A stretch of DNA of 64,000 bases from Nemorincola caseinilytica (GTDB lineage: Bacteria; Bacteroidota; Bacteroidia; Chitinophagales; Chitinophagaceae): assembly GCF_039540515.1 (NCBI RefSeq), contig NZ_BAABFA010000008.1, forward strand, positions 124,001-188,000. Direction: 5' to 3'. The first letter of the stretch is position 1; each line of letters begins with the position of its first letter. The translations under genes and the position numbers were made by a program. Of this stretch, positions 24,615 to 34,234 are shown in pieces. A model generated the notes under the pieces. That model was not told where the DNA came from and ran no database searches. It saw nothing but the letters and a program-made list of their open reading frames with translations.

Positions 24615-27600
24615 ATGATACGTAAACTACGTTACCTGCTGTTTTTTGTCTTTATCGGCCTATCAGCATTTGTGTATGCCCAGGGAGAGATCTATGGAAC
24701 GGTGCTGGATGAGAAGAAGCAACCTGTGATAGGCGCTATCGTCAATGTATCTCTGGGCGGTATAGTAAAGGGTGGTGCTGCTACCGATTTCGACGGTAAT
24801 TACCTTATCAAACCACTCGATCCCGGTACATACAACCTTACTGTTCAGTATACCGGTTTTGCAAAGACCGAAGTGACAGGTATAATGGTGAGCAACGGCA
24901 GGGCCACCCAGAACGTGACCCTGGTACCGGCTACATCTACAACGCTGGGTACGGTGACCATCACTTATAAAAAGCCCCCCTTCAACAAGGATGGTATAGG
25001 TATCACCTATGATGCCAAGGATATAAAGGCGCTGGCCACTACCGAGGTAACGGATATAGGCAGCCTTACGCCGGGTGTATACCAGTCGCAGCGTGGTAAG
25101 GGTACCAGCATAGGCGGCGCCCGTAAGACAGGTACACTGTACATAATAGACGGTGTGCAGGTACAGAACATAGGCGAAGAGGCCAATACCGGTATCAATA
25201 TGTCGCAGAACGCGATAGAGCAGATGGAGGTGATCACATCGGGCATACCTGCGAAATATGGTGACGTATCGGGTGGTGTGGTGAGCATCACTTCGAGGGG
25301 TGTGGCCAGGAAGACATCGGGTAGTGTGCGTGTACAGCAGTCGGTAGACGGTTACAACAACAGGCTGGTGAACTTCTCTGTAGCAGGCCCTCTGTACAAG
25401 AAAAGGATAGACAGTGTGACAAAGAAACCCGTACTGGGCTTTGCGCTGAGCGGTGACTGGTATGACGACCACAACAGGTACCCTACCTATGACAAGCAGT
25501 GGGTAGTGAAGGACGATGTGAAAAGGAACCTGGAAGAGAGGCCACTGCAGATAGTATCGGACAATACCGGAGCGAGGGTATATAACTACTCTTCTAACTA
25601 TATCACCTTCAAGGATATGGAGCAGAGGAAGATACAACCCCGCAACAGGACACAGGAAATGCGCTTTAACGGCAAGCTGGACTACCAGGTGGCAGACAAC
25701 CTGCGCGTGATAGGCGGCGGTATGGTGAACTATGTAGTGGATGATGAATATAGCCGCCAGGGAAGCCTGATGGCCCCCGAGGCTACTTTCAGCCGCAGGG
25801 ACCTCACTACCCGTGGTTTTATACGCTTTACACAGAAGTTCGGTAAGATGAACGATACATCGGCCCGTAACAACATCATTTCTAATGCGTTCTACAGTGT
25901 TCAGGCCGACTTCCAGAGGACCTCTACCGGTCGTCAGGACCCTAACTTCAAGAAAGATATATTCAAATACTCTTATGTAGGTAAGTTCGCCGACAGGCCC
26001 AGGACCAATATATATGGTTTCAATACGGACTCTATAAGCGGCAAGCAGGGTATAGTGCTGTTGGGCTCGGCCTCTAACGGTTACGACTTCACACGCTCTG
26101 AACTGAACCCCGTACTGGCCAACTATACTACACAGTACTACAACTCGCTGGAAGGTAATGTACCTGCGAACATACTGACCATACAGGCAAATAACGGTAT
26201 GGCCAACGGCGACCAGCCACGTCCTACCTACAGTGCCAACGGTGTAGGTCTTTTCAACAGCCCCGGCTCATCACCCACTTACTATCAGACATTCAACTCT
26301 GACCAGTACGCACTGGACGTGAATGCCTCTTTTGACCTGAACACCGGCAAAACAAGGCATGCTATCGAGTTCGGTCTGTACTACCAGCAGCGTATCATCA
26401 GGTCTTATGCCGCACAGGCCAACCTGGGTGGTACACAGTCTATATGGAACCAGATGAGGAACCTGGTAAGCTCTGTAGACAACCAGAACCTGAGGCTGGA
26501 TAACCAGAATCCCATCTTCCGTGTGAACGGTAAGGATTATACATATGTATCGAGCGGCGTAGTAGGCCAGGGTACTTTCATAGACAATGCTACCGGCAAC
26601 CCTGCCAACATCATCCCCGGCCCTATGGATACTATCTACTACAACCTGAAGAACGTAGGTACAAGTTCTTTTGACAAGAACCTGCGTAAGAAACTGGGCG
26701 TGGCCGATAATGCTATGATAAACATAGACAACCTGGACCCCAGCACTTTCTCTCTTGACCTTTTCTCTGCCGACGAGCTGCTGAACCTGAGCGGTAACTC
26801 ATTCGTAGGCTACTATGGTTATACTTATACAGGTGCCAAGCAGACAGGTACAGTGAACTTCAACGACTTCTGGACACAGAAGAACGAAAGGGGTGAATAT
26901 ACACGTCCTATAGGTGCATATGCTCCTACCTACATAGCAGGTTATATACAGGACAGGTTCAACTACAAGGATATCAACTTCAACATAGGTTTCCGCGTGG
27001 ACCGCTACTCTGCCAACACGAAGGTGCTGAGAGACCCTTATTCTCTGTACCCTGTTACTACTGTAGGCCAGGTGTCTGGTGCACAGAACTTTGTAAATGG
27101 CGGTGCTCACCCATCTAACATTGGTAACGACTATGTGGTATATGTGAACGATAACAACTCATCTAATCCTACCATCATCGGTTACCGCGATGGCAACAAC
27201 TGGTACGACCCTACCGGCAAGCTGATACAGGACCCATCACTGCTGAAGCAGTATTCTGATGGCCGCGACCCTCAGCCTTTCATCCAGTCTCAGTACAAGG
27301 ATATAAAGATGACGGACAGCAACTTCAACCCCAACCTGTCTTTCACCGACTACCAGCCACAGGTCACCATCATGCCTCGTATACAGTTCTCTTTCCCTAT
27401 ATCTGACGTGGCCAACTTCTATGCACACTACGATATATATGCACAGAGGCCTTATCCTACCAGCCTGGGTAATGCTACTGCATGGGATTACTTCAACTTG
27501 TCTGCCGCAGCGCCCACAGGTGTGATAGCTAACGCCAACCTGAGGTCTCAGAAGACGTTCGACTACGAAGTAGGTTTCCAGCAGAAACTTACCGACCACT

Positions 27601-28433
27601 CTGCCCTTACCCTGTCGGCTTTCTACAAAGAGCGTAAGGACATGATAGCTATAGTACCATATGTATATGCATATCCGTACACTTACCAGACCTATGGCAA
27701 CCGCGACTTCTCTACAACAAAGGGTTCTACCATGCTGTATGACCTGCGCGCTACCAACCACCTGAAGATGACGGTATCTTATACCCTGCAGTTCGCAGAA
27801 GGTACAGGATCGAGCTACAACAGCGGCCGTGGCCTGCTGAACAACCTGATACAGGAAGGTCTGCCTAACCTGCGTTATGTAACATTCCTGGATGTGGATT
27901 CAAGGCACATCATAGCTGCTAACGCAGACTTCAGGTTCAATGAAGGTGAAGGCCCTGTAGTAGGTAAGAACCACATACTGCAGAACGCCGGCGCCAACCT
28001 GATACTGAGGACGAGGAGCGGTGAGCCTTATACAAGGTACTCTGACGCCCTTGGCCAGACAGTGGTAGGTGGCGTGAACGGTGCAAGGCTGCCATGGCAC
28101 TTCGGTATGGACCTGCGCCTGGACAAGGATTTCGCTCTGAAATTCGGCAGGAAAGGCGATGCTGCTGAAGGCAAGATGCCTAAGCGCGTAAAGTATGTAA
28201 AAGGTATAGTGATGATAAACAACCTGCTGAACACACGCGAAGTACTGGGTGTACACGGCTTCACAGGCCGTACGGATGACAACGGTTACCTGGTGTCTTC
28301 TTTCGGTCAGCAGTTCGTACCTCAGCAGATCAGCCCTCAGTCTTACAACGACCTGTATACCATATACATGAACAACCCTGCATTCCTGAACTATGCAAGG
28401 ACAGTATCGCTTGCAGTTGAATTTAACTTCTAA
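24615..28433 (+). CDS. Large TonB-dependent receptor with carboxypeptidase-like N-domain
   Basis: A 1272-residue outer-membrane transporter. Signal peptide (to FVYAQ); CarboxypepD_reg-like domain (about 24-115, GTVLDEKKQPVIGA, TDFDGNY); plug (about 120-260, YIIDGVQVQNIGE and IPAKYGDVSGGVVSITS); then a barrel about 1000 residues long ending in VSLAVEFNF with the terminal Phe typical of outer-membrane barrels. It leads a three-gene same-strand group with a 1353-residue secreted protein (22 bases later) and a PorV-family protein. It is not a SusC with a SusD partner. Isoleucine codons are mixed ATA and ATC, and GGT/TCT are common, a pattern suggesting high expression. Substrate unknown. Confidence 0.93.
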   Translation: MIRKLRYLLFFVFIGLSAFVYAQGEIYGTVLDEKKQPVIGAIVNVSLGGIVKGGAATDFDGNYLIKPLDPGTYNLTVQYTGFAKTEVTGIMVSNGRATQNVTLVPATSTTLGTVTITYKKPPFNKDGIGITYDAKDIKALATTEVTDIGSLTPGVYQSQRGKGTSIGGARKTGTLYIIDGVQVQNIGEEANTGINMSQNAIEQMEVITSGIPAKYGDVSGGVVSITSRGVARKTSGSVRVQQSVDGYNNRLVNFSVAGPLYKKRIDSVTKKPVLGFALSGDWYDDHNRYPTYDKQWVVKDDVKRNLEERPLQIVSDNTGARVYNYSSNYITFKDMEQRKIQPRNRTQEMRFNGKLDYQVADNLRVIGGGMVNYVVDDEYSRQGSLMAPEATFSRRDLTTRGFIRFTQKFGKMNDTSARNNIISNAFYSVQADFQRTSTGRQDPNFKKDIFKYSYVGKFADRPRTNIYGFNTDSISGKQGIVLLGSASNGYDFTRSELNPVLANYTTQYYNSLEGNVPANILTIQANNGMANGDQPRPTYSANGVGLFNSPGSSPTYYQTFNSDQYALDVNASFDLNTGKTRHAIEFGLYYQQRIIRSYAAQANLGGTQSIWNQMRNLVSSVDNQNLRLDNQNPIFRVNGKDYTYVSSGVVGQGTFIDNATGNPANIIPGPMDTIYYNLKNVGTSSFDKNLRKKLGVADNAMINIDNLDPSTFSLDLFSADELLNLSGNSFVGYYGYTYTGAKQTGTVNFNDFWTQKNERGEYTRPIGAYAPTYIAGYIQDRFNYKDINFNIGFRVDRYSANTKVLRDPYSLYPVTTVGQVSGAQNFVNGGAHPSNIGNDYVVYVNDNNSSNPTIIGYRDGNNWYDPTGKLIQDPSLLKQYSDGRDPQPFIQSQYKDIKMTDSNFNPNLSFTDYQPQVTIMPRIQFSFPISDVANFYAHYDIYAQRPYPTSLGNATAWDYFNLSAAAPTGVIANANLRSQKTFDYEVGFQQKLTDHSALTLSAFYKERKDMIAIVPYVYAYPYTYQTYGNRDFSTTKGSTMLYDLRATNHLKMTVSYTLQFAEGTGSSYNSGRGLLNNLIQEGLPNLRYVTFLDVDSRHIIAANADFRFNEGEGPVVGKNHILQNAGANLILRTRSGEPYTRYSDALGQTVVGGVNGARLPWHFGMDLRLDKDFALKFGRKGDAAEGKMPKRVKYVKGIVMINNLLNTREVLGVHGFTGRTDDNGYLVSSFGQQFVPQQISPQSYNDLYTIYMNNPAFLNYARTVSLAVEFNF

Positions 28434-28455
28434 TAATAATATATAATCATAGGTT

Positions 28456-31400
28456 ATGATGCTTAGAAATAAAATACAGTTTTTACGCGCTATGGTGCTG
28501 CTGGGAGCAGGGGTGCTAGGTATTACCGGTGGGGTAAGCGCGCGAGAGAACGTAGGAAAACGCGACCCTAAAGCCCAGCAACTGAAGTCCACTGCTTCGG
28601 GTTGCCAACCTTCGGTATCGTCTATAGACCTTGATATCAATAACGTACGCGCCCGCCTGATGACCGGTGGCGATATGTGGTGGAACAATGGTGCCGGTAA
28701 TGCTGCTTATGAGATACCTAAGGGATCGGGCAGGCATTCACAGTTCGCTGCATCTTGCTGGATAGGTGGTTATGATAAGCAGGGTCAGCTAAAGGTAGCC
28801 GCACAGACCTACCGCCAGGATGGTAACGACTACTGGCCGGGAGCGCTGGACGACCAGGGCAAGATAACCTCGGAAAGCTGTCAGGTATGGGACCATTTCT
28901 GGAAAGTGGACAGGTCTACCATCAACAGGTTCAAACAGGCCTATAAGATAGGCGCCGACATAAAGGCTTCGGATTATGAGGTTATCAATACATGGCCGGC
29001 CGTTGGCAACAACAACGTAGTGGGCAATGGTGGCAAGATAACCCTTAACCCTGTCAATACATACGCACCCTTCATAGACGTGAATGGCGATGGCAGGTAC
29101 CAGCCTGAAGAAGGTGAATATCCCGATATAAAGGGCGACCAGTACATATGGTGGGTGTTCAACGATGCGGGTAACGTAAAACAGCAGTCTCTTACCGCCG
29201 CTATGGGCATAGAGGTGCAGACCAGCGGTTTTGCATACGCTACACAGGACTTCCTGAACAATGCCACTTTCTATAACTACCGTGTGATAAACCGTGGTAC
29301 GCTGACGATAGACAGTACCTACATAGCTGTGTGGGACGATGCCGATCTTGGCTACTACATGGATGACTTCATAGGTTGCGATACGGCAAGAGGTTTGGGT
29401 ATCCTTTATAATGGTAGCAATAACGACGGCCAGATAGCAGGTAACCCCGCTAACAGCTATGGTCTGAATCCTCCGCAGATAGCGTTGGATTATTTCCAGG
29501 GCCCTAAGCGTCCTATAAAGATCAATGGCAAGGATACTATTGAACAGTTGAAGATGACGAACTTCACTTACTACAACAATGACCCCAGTATCATAGGTAA
29601 TCCTACCAACGGTATACAGATATACTACTACATGACAGGTTCTATCAGGAACGGTCAGCGTTTCTCTTATGACTATACCGGACCCGCAGTGCCTTCAAAA
29701 GGCTATGGTGCCGGTCCTGTTTCGAATTATGTGTTCTGGGGCGATCCTTCGGATAACACACAGTGGTCCGAGTGTGCCTGCGGTAACAACCCCGGCGACC
29801 GTCGCTTTGTGTTCTCTTCCGGACCCTTCCAGCTGATACCCGGTGCTATAAACGATATCACCTTCGGTACGGTATGGGCTGCAGGCCAGGGCGGTTGTCC
29901 TTCTGCTAACTTTAAGACCATAAAGAACATAGATGACGGTGCCCAGGCACTGTTCGATAACAATTTCAAGACCATAGAAGGCCCCGAGGCTCCAAGGCTT
30001 GTGGTGCGTGAGCTGGACAAGAAGCTGATATTCTACATGGTGAATGACTATGGCAGCAATAACTATGGTGAGAACTACGGCCGTAGCGATGGTAAATACA
30101 ACGATTCGCTGCTGTACCACCAGGTAGTAGTGAAATCGAAAGGTGTGAGCATCGACTCTCTCTATAAGTTCCAGGGTTATCGCGTGTTCCAGCTGGCCAA
30201 CAGCCAGGTTACTGCTGCGGAAATATTCGACCCCAATACGGGTGAAGTGGACGAGAGCAAAGCGAAGGAAGTATTCCAGTGCGATGTCGCGGACAGCATT
30301 TCGCAGATAGTGAACTATGTGAAGAGCATAAGCGTGAGCGATACCACACATGCTGCACAGATAAAAGTAAAAGGCAGGGATAGTGGCATAGTACACAGTT
30401 TCCAGCTGACACAGGACGCCTTTGCTACCGGCAACGATAAGCGTTTTGTGAACTACCGCAACTACTACTTCGTAGCTATAGCTTATGCATATAACAACTT
30501 TGCCAGCTTCAATCCAAAGAACACCGTAAATACACAGGATGTTCCTTACCTGGCCAGCTCGCACGGTGCAGGTGGTACAGAGATAAAGGTAGTAACGGCC
30601 CTGCCAAACCCTGCCAACGGAGCCATGGGCGATGTGATAAATTCTGATTATGGCGCAGGTGTGATAGTGAAGAGGATACAGGGTACAGGTAACGGTGGCA
30701 ATGATGTAAAGCTGGATGAGGCTTCGGAAGAAGAGGCGCTGACCAAGAACGCCGTTGCCCAGCCTACATACCAGGCCGGCTTCTCTCCTATAGACGTGAA
30801 AGTGGTAGACCCTGTAAAAGTACCTGCAATGGATTGGGTACTGCAGATACACGGTACCAATACGATACTGGGTGTTGGTGCAGCGGCTATACCCGGTGGT
30901 ATAGATGCAACTTCGGGTTCATGGACACTTACAGGTTATAAGGATGGAGCGGTAGCTGATGTGATATACAGCGAGCGTGACCTCGGTACGCCTAACGAGC
31001 AGATACTGGAGAAATACGGTATATCTGTAGACATCAGGCAGGTAGCACATCCCGGTAGTAAGATAAAGAATACCAAGAATGGCTATATAACTTCTGATGT
31101 AAAATTCAATAATCCTGAACAGCCTTGGCTGTGGGGCGTACAGGACGAAAGCGACAGTAGCTTTGCTAACTGGCTGAGGTCTGGTGCAGTGAGCCACTTC
31201 AACTCTGTATCGTCTACCAACCCATGCTATTTCAATGACTTCGCGATAGGTACCAACTATGTGGATGAGAAAGGCCAGTTCGCATCTATGTTCGCCGACT
31301 TCACGCCAATGAAGTCGACATGGGGCCCTTATGGTCTCTCCGCTTACTGGTATGACGGTGGCACCTTCCAGTCGGGTACAGGCTCATTCGCAGTGTGCGG

Positions 31401-32517
31401 TCACCATATAGGTGCGCACAAGCAGACCCTGAACAACATCAAGTCTATGACCGATGTGGACCTGGTATTCACCAAAGACAAGTCTAAATGGACAAGGTGC
31501 GCTGTGATAGAGACACAGGAAGATACAGCTCTTGCAGAGAACAAGGGGAGGAAGTTCTACCTGCGCAAGCACAAAGGCTGGAACCTGGAAGTAAGTGGAG
31601 ATGGTAATTCACCTGTTTACTCTGAGAGCGCTGATGATGAAGGTATGTCATGGTTCCCCGGTTATGCCGTCAACCCTACCACAGGCGAAAGGCTGAACAT
31701 TGTATTCGGTGAGGACTCTTACCTGTCTTCTGACCAGGGCGACGATATGATCTGGAACCCCGCTGCTCCTAAGGGTAACAACGGTTTCAATCCTTTCGAT
31801 AACTCTATAGAGTTCGGCGGGAAGCACTATACATACGTTCTCACAACGAAATACGATAGCTGTAAAGAATTCGTGAGCAATGTGAAGAGGGCCACACCTA
31901 GCAATACATTCCTGAGGACAGCTTATTCTACATTCCAATGGGCAGGTATACCAATGCGTAACCCACTTGTGAAGTACCTGTCTCTGCAGGAGGGTCTGAT
32001 ACCTACTACCACAAGGCTGAGGTTCAGGGTAGACAGGCCTTATATGTCTTATGCTGCAGTAGACTCTAATAGCGCGTTCGCTAAGCCAGGTACCAACCTG
32101 AAAGCAGGTGAGTGGACAAACCCATACTATACTTTCAGCACGAAGGATATGGCCAAGTCGGACCTGGTGGACAACCAGCAGAGGGACACAGTACTTGATA
32201 AGATACTGGCCGTGCCTAACCCATACTATGGTTACTCTGGCTACGAGAAAGCAGGCAGCCGCTACGATACCAAGATCAGGATAATAAACCTGCCTGCAAG
32301 GGCCAGTGTGAACATCTACACACTGGATGGTATACTGGTGCGTTCTCTGTCGAAGAGCGATCCCGGTGTTCCGTACCTTGATTGGGATATACGCAACACT
32401 GCAGGCCTGCCTGTGGCCAGCGGCATGTACCTGATACATGTGAGAGCTGAGGGCATAGGGGAAAAGGTGATCAAATGGTTCGGTTCGCTGCGCCCGCTAG
32501 ACGTGACCCAGTATTAA
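28456..32517 (+). CDS. Large secreted Bacteroidota protein with T9SS-like C-terminus
   Basis: A 1353-residue exported protein (signal peptide about 1-29). Its N-region has NVRARLMTGGDMWWN, WIGGYDKQGQLKVAAQTYRQ and NDYWPGAL, which I recall from a family widespread in Bacteroidota but of unknown function. There are no known catalytic motifs. The last ~95 residues (AVPNPYYGYSGYE, NIYTLDGILVRSL, GLPVASGMYLIHV) look like a FlgD/type A T9SS sorting domain but carry an extra tail (KVIKWFGSLRPLD). It sits between a TonB-dependent receptor and a PorV-like gene, which suggests a surface partner handled by that PorV paralogue. Function is inferred from context only. Confidence 0.85.
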   Translation: MMLRNKIQFLRAMVLLGAGVLGITGGVSARENVGKRDPKAQQLKSTASGCQPSVSSIDLDINNVRARLMTGGDMWWNNGAGNAAYEIPKGSGRHSQFAASCWIGGYDKQGQLKVAAQTYRQDGNDYWPGALDDQGKITSESCQVWDHFWKVDRSTINRFKQAYKIGADIKASDYEVINTWPAVGNNNVVGNGGKITLNPVNTYAPFIDVNGDGRYQPEEGEYPDIKGDQYIWWVFNDAGNVKQQSLTAAMGIEVQTSGFAYATQDFLNNATFYNYRVINRGTLTIDSTYIAVWDDADLGYYMDDFIGCDTARGLGILYNGSNNDGQIAGNPANSYGLNPPQIALDYFQGPKRPIKINGKDTIEQLKMTNFTYYNNDPSIIGNPTNGIQIYYYMTGSIRNGQRFSYDYTGPAVPSKGYGAGPVSNYVFWGDPSDNTQWSECACGNNPGDRRFVFSSGPFQLIPGAINDITFGTVWAAGQGGCPSANFKTIKNIDDGAQALFDNNFKTIEGPEAPRLVVRELDKKLIFYMVNDYGSNNYGENYGRSDGKYNDSLLYHQVVVKSKGVSIDSLYKFQGYRVFQLANSQVTAAEIFDPNTGEVDESKAKEVFQCDVADSISQIVNYVKSISVSDTTHAAQIKVKGRDSGIVHSFQLTQDAFATGNDKRFVNYRNYYFVAIAYAYNNFASFNPKNTVNTQDVPYLASSHGAGGTEIKVVTALPNPANGAMGDVINSDYGAGVIVKRIQGTGNGGNDVKLDEASEEEALTKNAVAQPTYQAGFSPIDVKVVDPVKVPAMDWVLQIHGTNTILGVGAAAIPGGIDATSGSWTLTGYKDGAVADVIYSERDLGTPNEQILEKYGISVDIRQVAHPGSKIKNTKNGYITSDVKFNNPEQPWLWGVQDESDSSFANWLRSGAVSHFNSVSSTNPCYFNDFAIGTNYVDEKGQFASMFADFTPMKSTWGPYGLSAYWYDGGTFQSGTGSFAVCGHHIGAHKQTLNNIKSMTDVDLVFTKDKSKWTRCAVIETQEDTALAENKGRKFYLRKHKGWNLEVSGDGNSPVYSESADDEGMSWFPGYAVNPTTGERLNIVFGEDSYLSSDQGDDMIWNPAAPKGNNGFNPFDNSIEFGGKHYTYVLTTKYDSCKEFVSNVKRATPSNTFLRTAYSTFQWAGIPMRNPLVKYLSLQEGLIPTTTRLRFRVDRPYMSYAAVDSNSAFAKPGTNLKAGEWTNPYYTFSTKDMAKSDLVDNQQRDTVLDKILAVPNPYYGYSGYEKAGSRYDTKIRIINLPARASVNIYTLDGILVRSLSKSDPGVPYLDWDIRNTAGLPVASGMYLIHVRAEGIGEKVIKWFGSLRPLDVTQY

Positions 32518-32528
32518 TACAGATCTTA

Positions 32529-32557
32529 GTTCCGGGCGGATATCCGCCGCCCGGAAC
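32529..32557 (+). promoter_or_regulatory. Intercistronic hairpin without a T tract
   Basis: An 11-base-pair perfect GC-rich stem with a seven-base loop in the 64-base gap between the surface protein and the PorV-like gene. It is followed by AATAAATAATC, not by Ts, so it may be a processing or stability element rather than a full terminator. Confidence 0.6.
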
Positions 32558-32581
32558 AATAAATAATCATTCAACTTACTT

Positions 32582-33670
32582 ATGAAACAAGGATCAATAA
32601 AATCAGTTGTTACCATACTTGCAGTAGGTATGTCTCTGAGTGCAGTAGCAGGTAATAAGGACCGTTCCGGCCAGGCAGGTGCACCCGAGCTATCTATCAA
32701 TCCATGGGCGCGCACTACCGGTGTCTTCGGTATCAATACGCCACACATCACGGGTGTAGAGGCCATGAAGACCAATATAGCGGGTCTGGCGGCCGTGAGC
32801 GGTACGGATATAGGTGTATCGCGCGGACAATACCTCGCAAATACCGGTATCAACATCAATAACATAGCTGTAGGCCAGAAGATAGGAGAGGCAGGTGCCA
32901 TAGGTATCAACCTTATGTCTATGAACTTTGGCGAGATAGTGAGCACCGAATACAACATGCCGGAAGGCTTCGGCACTTTCCGCCCACAGTTCCTGAACCT
33001 GCAGCTGGGCTATGCCAAGCAGTTCTCATCGCATGTGAACGCAGGTGCGGCCATCACCTATGTGTCTGAGCAGGTGGGCAACGTGGGTGCGCTGGGCGTG
33101 GCCTTTGAAGGTGGTATACAGTATGTTACCGGTAAGAGGGATAACTTCCACTTCGGTATCACGCTGCGCAACCTGGGCAGCAACATGCGCTTTACAGGTA
33201 CCGGTTTTTCTGTGAATGCCGACAAGCCGCAAAGCTCTCCGTCTTTCGTGGTGTCGCAGCAGTATCCTACCGAAAAATTCGGTATGCCTACATACCTGAA
33301 CTTCGGTATATCTTATGATATATACCTGGACGAGCATCATATAACCGGAAAGGACAGCCTGCCCAAGCATAAGCTGACGGGTATAGCCAACTTCCAGTCG
33401 AACTCTTTCAATAACGACTACCTGGGTGTAGGTGCAGAATACAGTTTTAAGGATATGTTCCTGCTGCGTGCTGCTTACCGTTACGAAAAAGGTATAGGTA
33501 ACCTGGAGAAGACCACTACCATGTACTCCGGCATAGCTGCGGGCGCTACAGTGCAGAAGCGCTTTGGTGAGGATAACAAAGGTCCGCTGGTAGCCATAGA
33601 TTACTCTTACCGCCCTACGCAGCGCCCTGCGAACGGTGTGCATATGATATCGATACGTTTTTCGCGTTAA
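32582..33670 (+). CDS. PorV/PorQ-family outer-membrane protein (PorV paralogue)
   Basis: A 362-residue barrel protein with a signal peptide (about 1-22). It belongs with the FadL-like PorV family: an early INPWARTTGVFGINTPHITGVEAMKTNIAG block, LGYAKQFSSHVNAGAA, and a terminal strand VHMISIRFSR. True PorV (42821-44020) carries cargo to the PorU sortase. This second copy ends the trio begun by the TonB-dependent receptor and probably acts with the adjacent 1353-residue protein. A terminator follows 26 bases after the stop. Family assignment is good; its specific role is inferred. Confidence 0.82.
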   Translation: MKQGSIKSVVTILAVGMSLSAVAGNKDRSGQAGAPELSINPWARTTGVFGINTPHITGVEAMKTNIAGLAAVSGTDIGVSRGQYLANTGININNIAVGQKIGEAGAIGINLMSMNFGEIVSTEYNMPEGFGTFRPQFLNLQLGYAKQFSSHVNAGAAITYVSEQVGNVGALGVAFEGGIQYVTGKRDNFHFGITLRNLGSNMRFTGTGFSVNADKPQSSPSFVVSQQYPTEKFGMPTYLNFGISYDIYLDEHHITGKDSLPKHKLTGIANFQSNSFNNDYLGVGAEYSFKDMFLLRAAYRYEKGIGNLEKTTTMYSGIAAGATVQKRFGEDNKGPLVAIDYSYRPTQRPANGVHMISIRFSR

Positions 33671-33695
33671 CTATATTTTTGTATTTTTACCATTG

Positions 33696-33732
33696 CAACG
33701 CTTCTGTTATGCAGAGGCGTTGTATTTTTTTT
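33696..33732 (+). terminator. Terminator of the trio
   Basis: An 11-base-pair stem (one G-U pair), five-base loop and a following run of eight Ts, 26 bases after the PorV-like gene. Confidence 0.88.
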
Positions 33733-33757
33733 CTATACCGAATAAAAAAGTTGAATT

Positions 33758-34231
33758 ATGTCTGATCTGAATTACCTGACCAAAGAGACACTTGCCCAGA
33801 TGAAGGACGAGCTGAACAAGCTGAAGACGACGGGCCGGGCCGAAATAGCCAGGCAGATAGCTGAGGCCAGGGAAAAGGGCGACCTGAAGGAAAATGCCGA
33901 ATATGATGCTGCCAAGGAAGCGCAGGGCCATCATGAGGCGAAGATCGCGCAGCTGGAAAGCGCCATAGTATCGGCACGCGTAATAGATGCAAAGGACATC
34001 GATACCAGTAAAGTGTCGATACTGAGCAAGGTGACCGTGACGAATATGGGCAATAAGAAGACCGTGGTATACCAGATAGTTTCGGAAAAAGAGGCCGATC
34101 TGAAGCTGGGGAAGATATCGTCTACATCGCCGATAGGCAAGGGCCTGCTGGGCAAGCAGGTGGGTGAGGTGGCCGAGGTGCAGGCGCCCAGCGGTACATT
34201 CAAATTCCGTATAGAAAGCATAACTATCTAA
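33758..34231 (+). CDS. greA: Transcription elongation factor GreA
   Basis: Rescues backtracked RNA polymerase by stimulating transcript cleavage. 157 residues: the N-terminal coiled coil carries the acidic tip (EKGDLKENAEYDAAKEAQG with the conserved Asp and Glu), and the C-terminal FKBP-like domain has ISSTSPIGKGLLGK. Full-length and typical. The HIT gene starts three bases after its stop. Confidence 0.97.
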   Translation: MSDLNYLTKETLAQMKDELNKLKTTGRAEIARQIAEAREKGDLKENAEYDAAKEAQGHHEAKIAQLESAIVSARVIDAKDIDTSKVSILSKVTVTNMGNKKTVVYQIVSEKEADLKLGKISSTSPIGKGLLGKQVGEVAEVQAPSGTFKFRIESITI

Positions 34232-34234
34232 GCT

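Noticed and set aside
29695..30852. A 385-residue minus-strand frame inside the 1353-residue protein gene
   Set aside because: Same explanation: antisense shadow of a gene with clear family similarity, with no start context or promoter.
33674..33681. A perfect TATTTTTG box just after the PorV-like gene
   Set aside because: A transcript from it would run at once into the terminator at 33696-33732. The AT-rich setting makes a chance match likely, so it was not called a promoter of greA.
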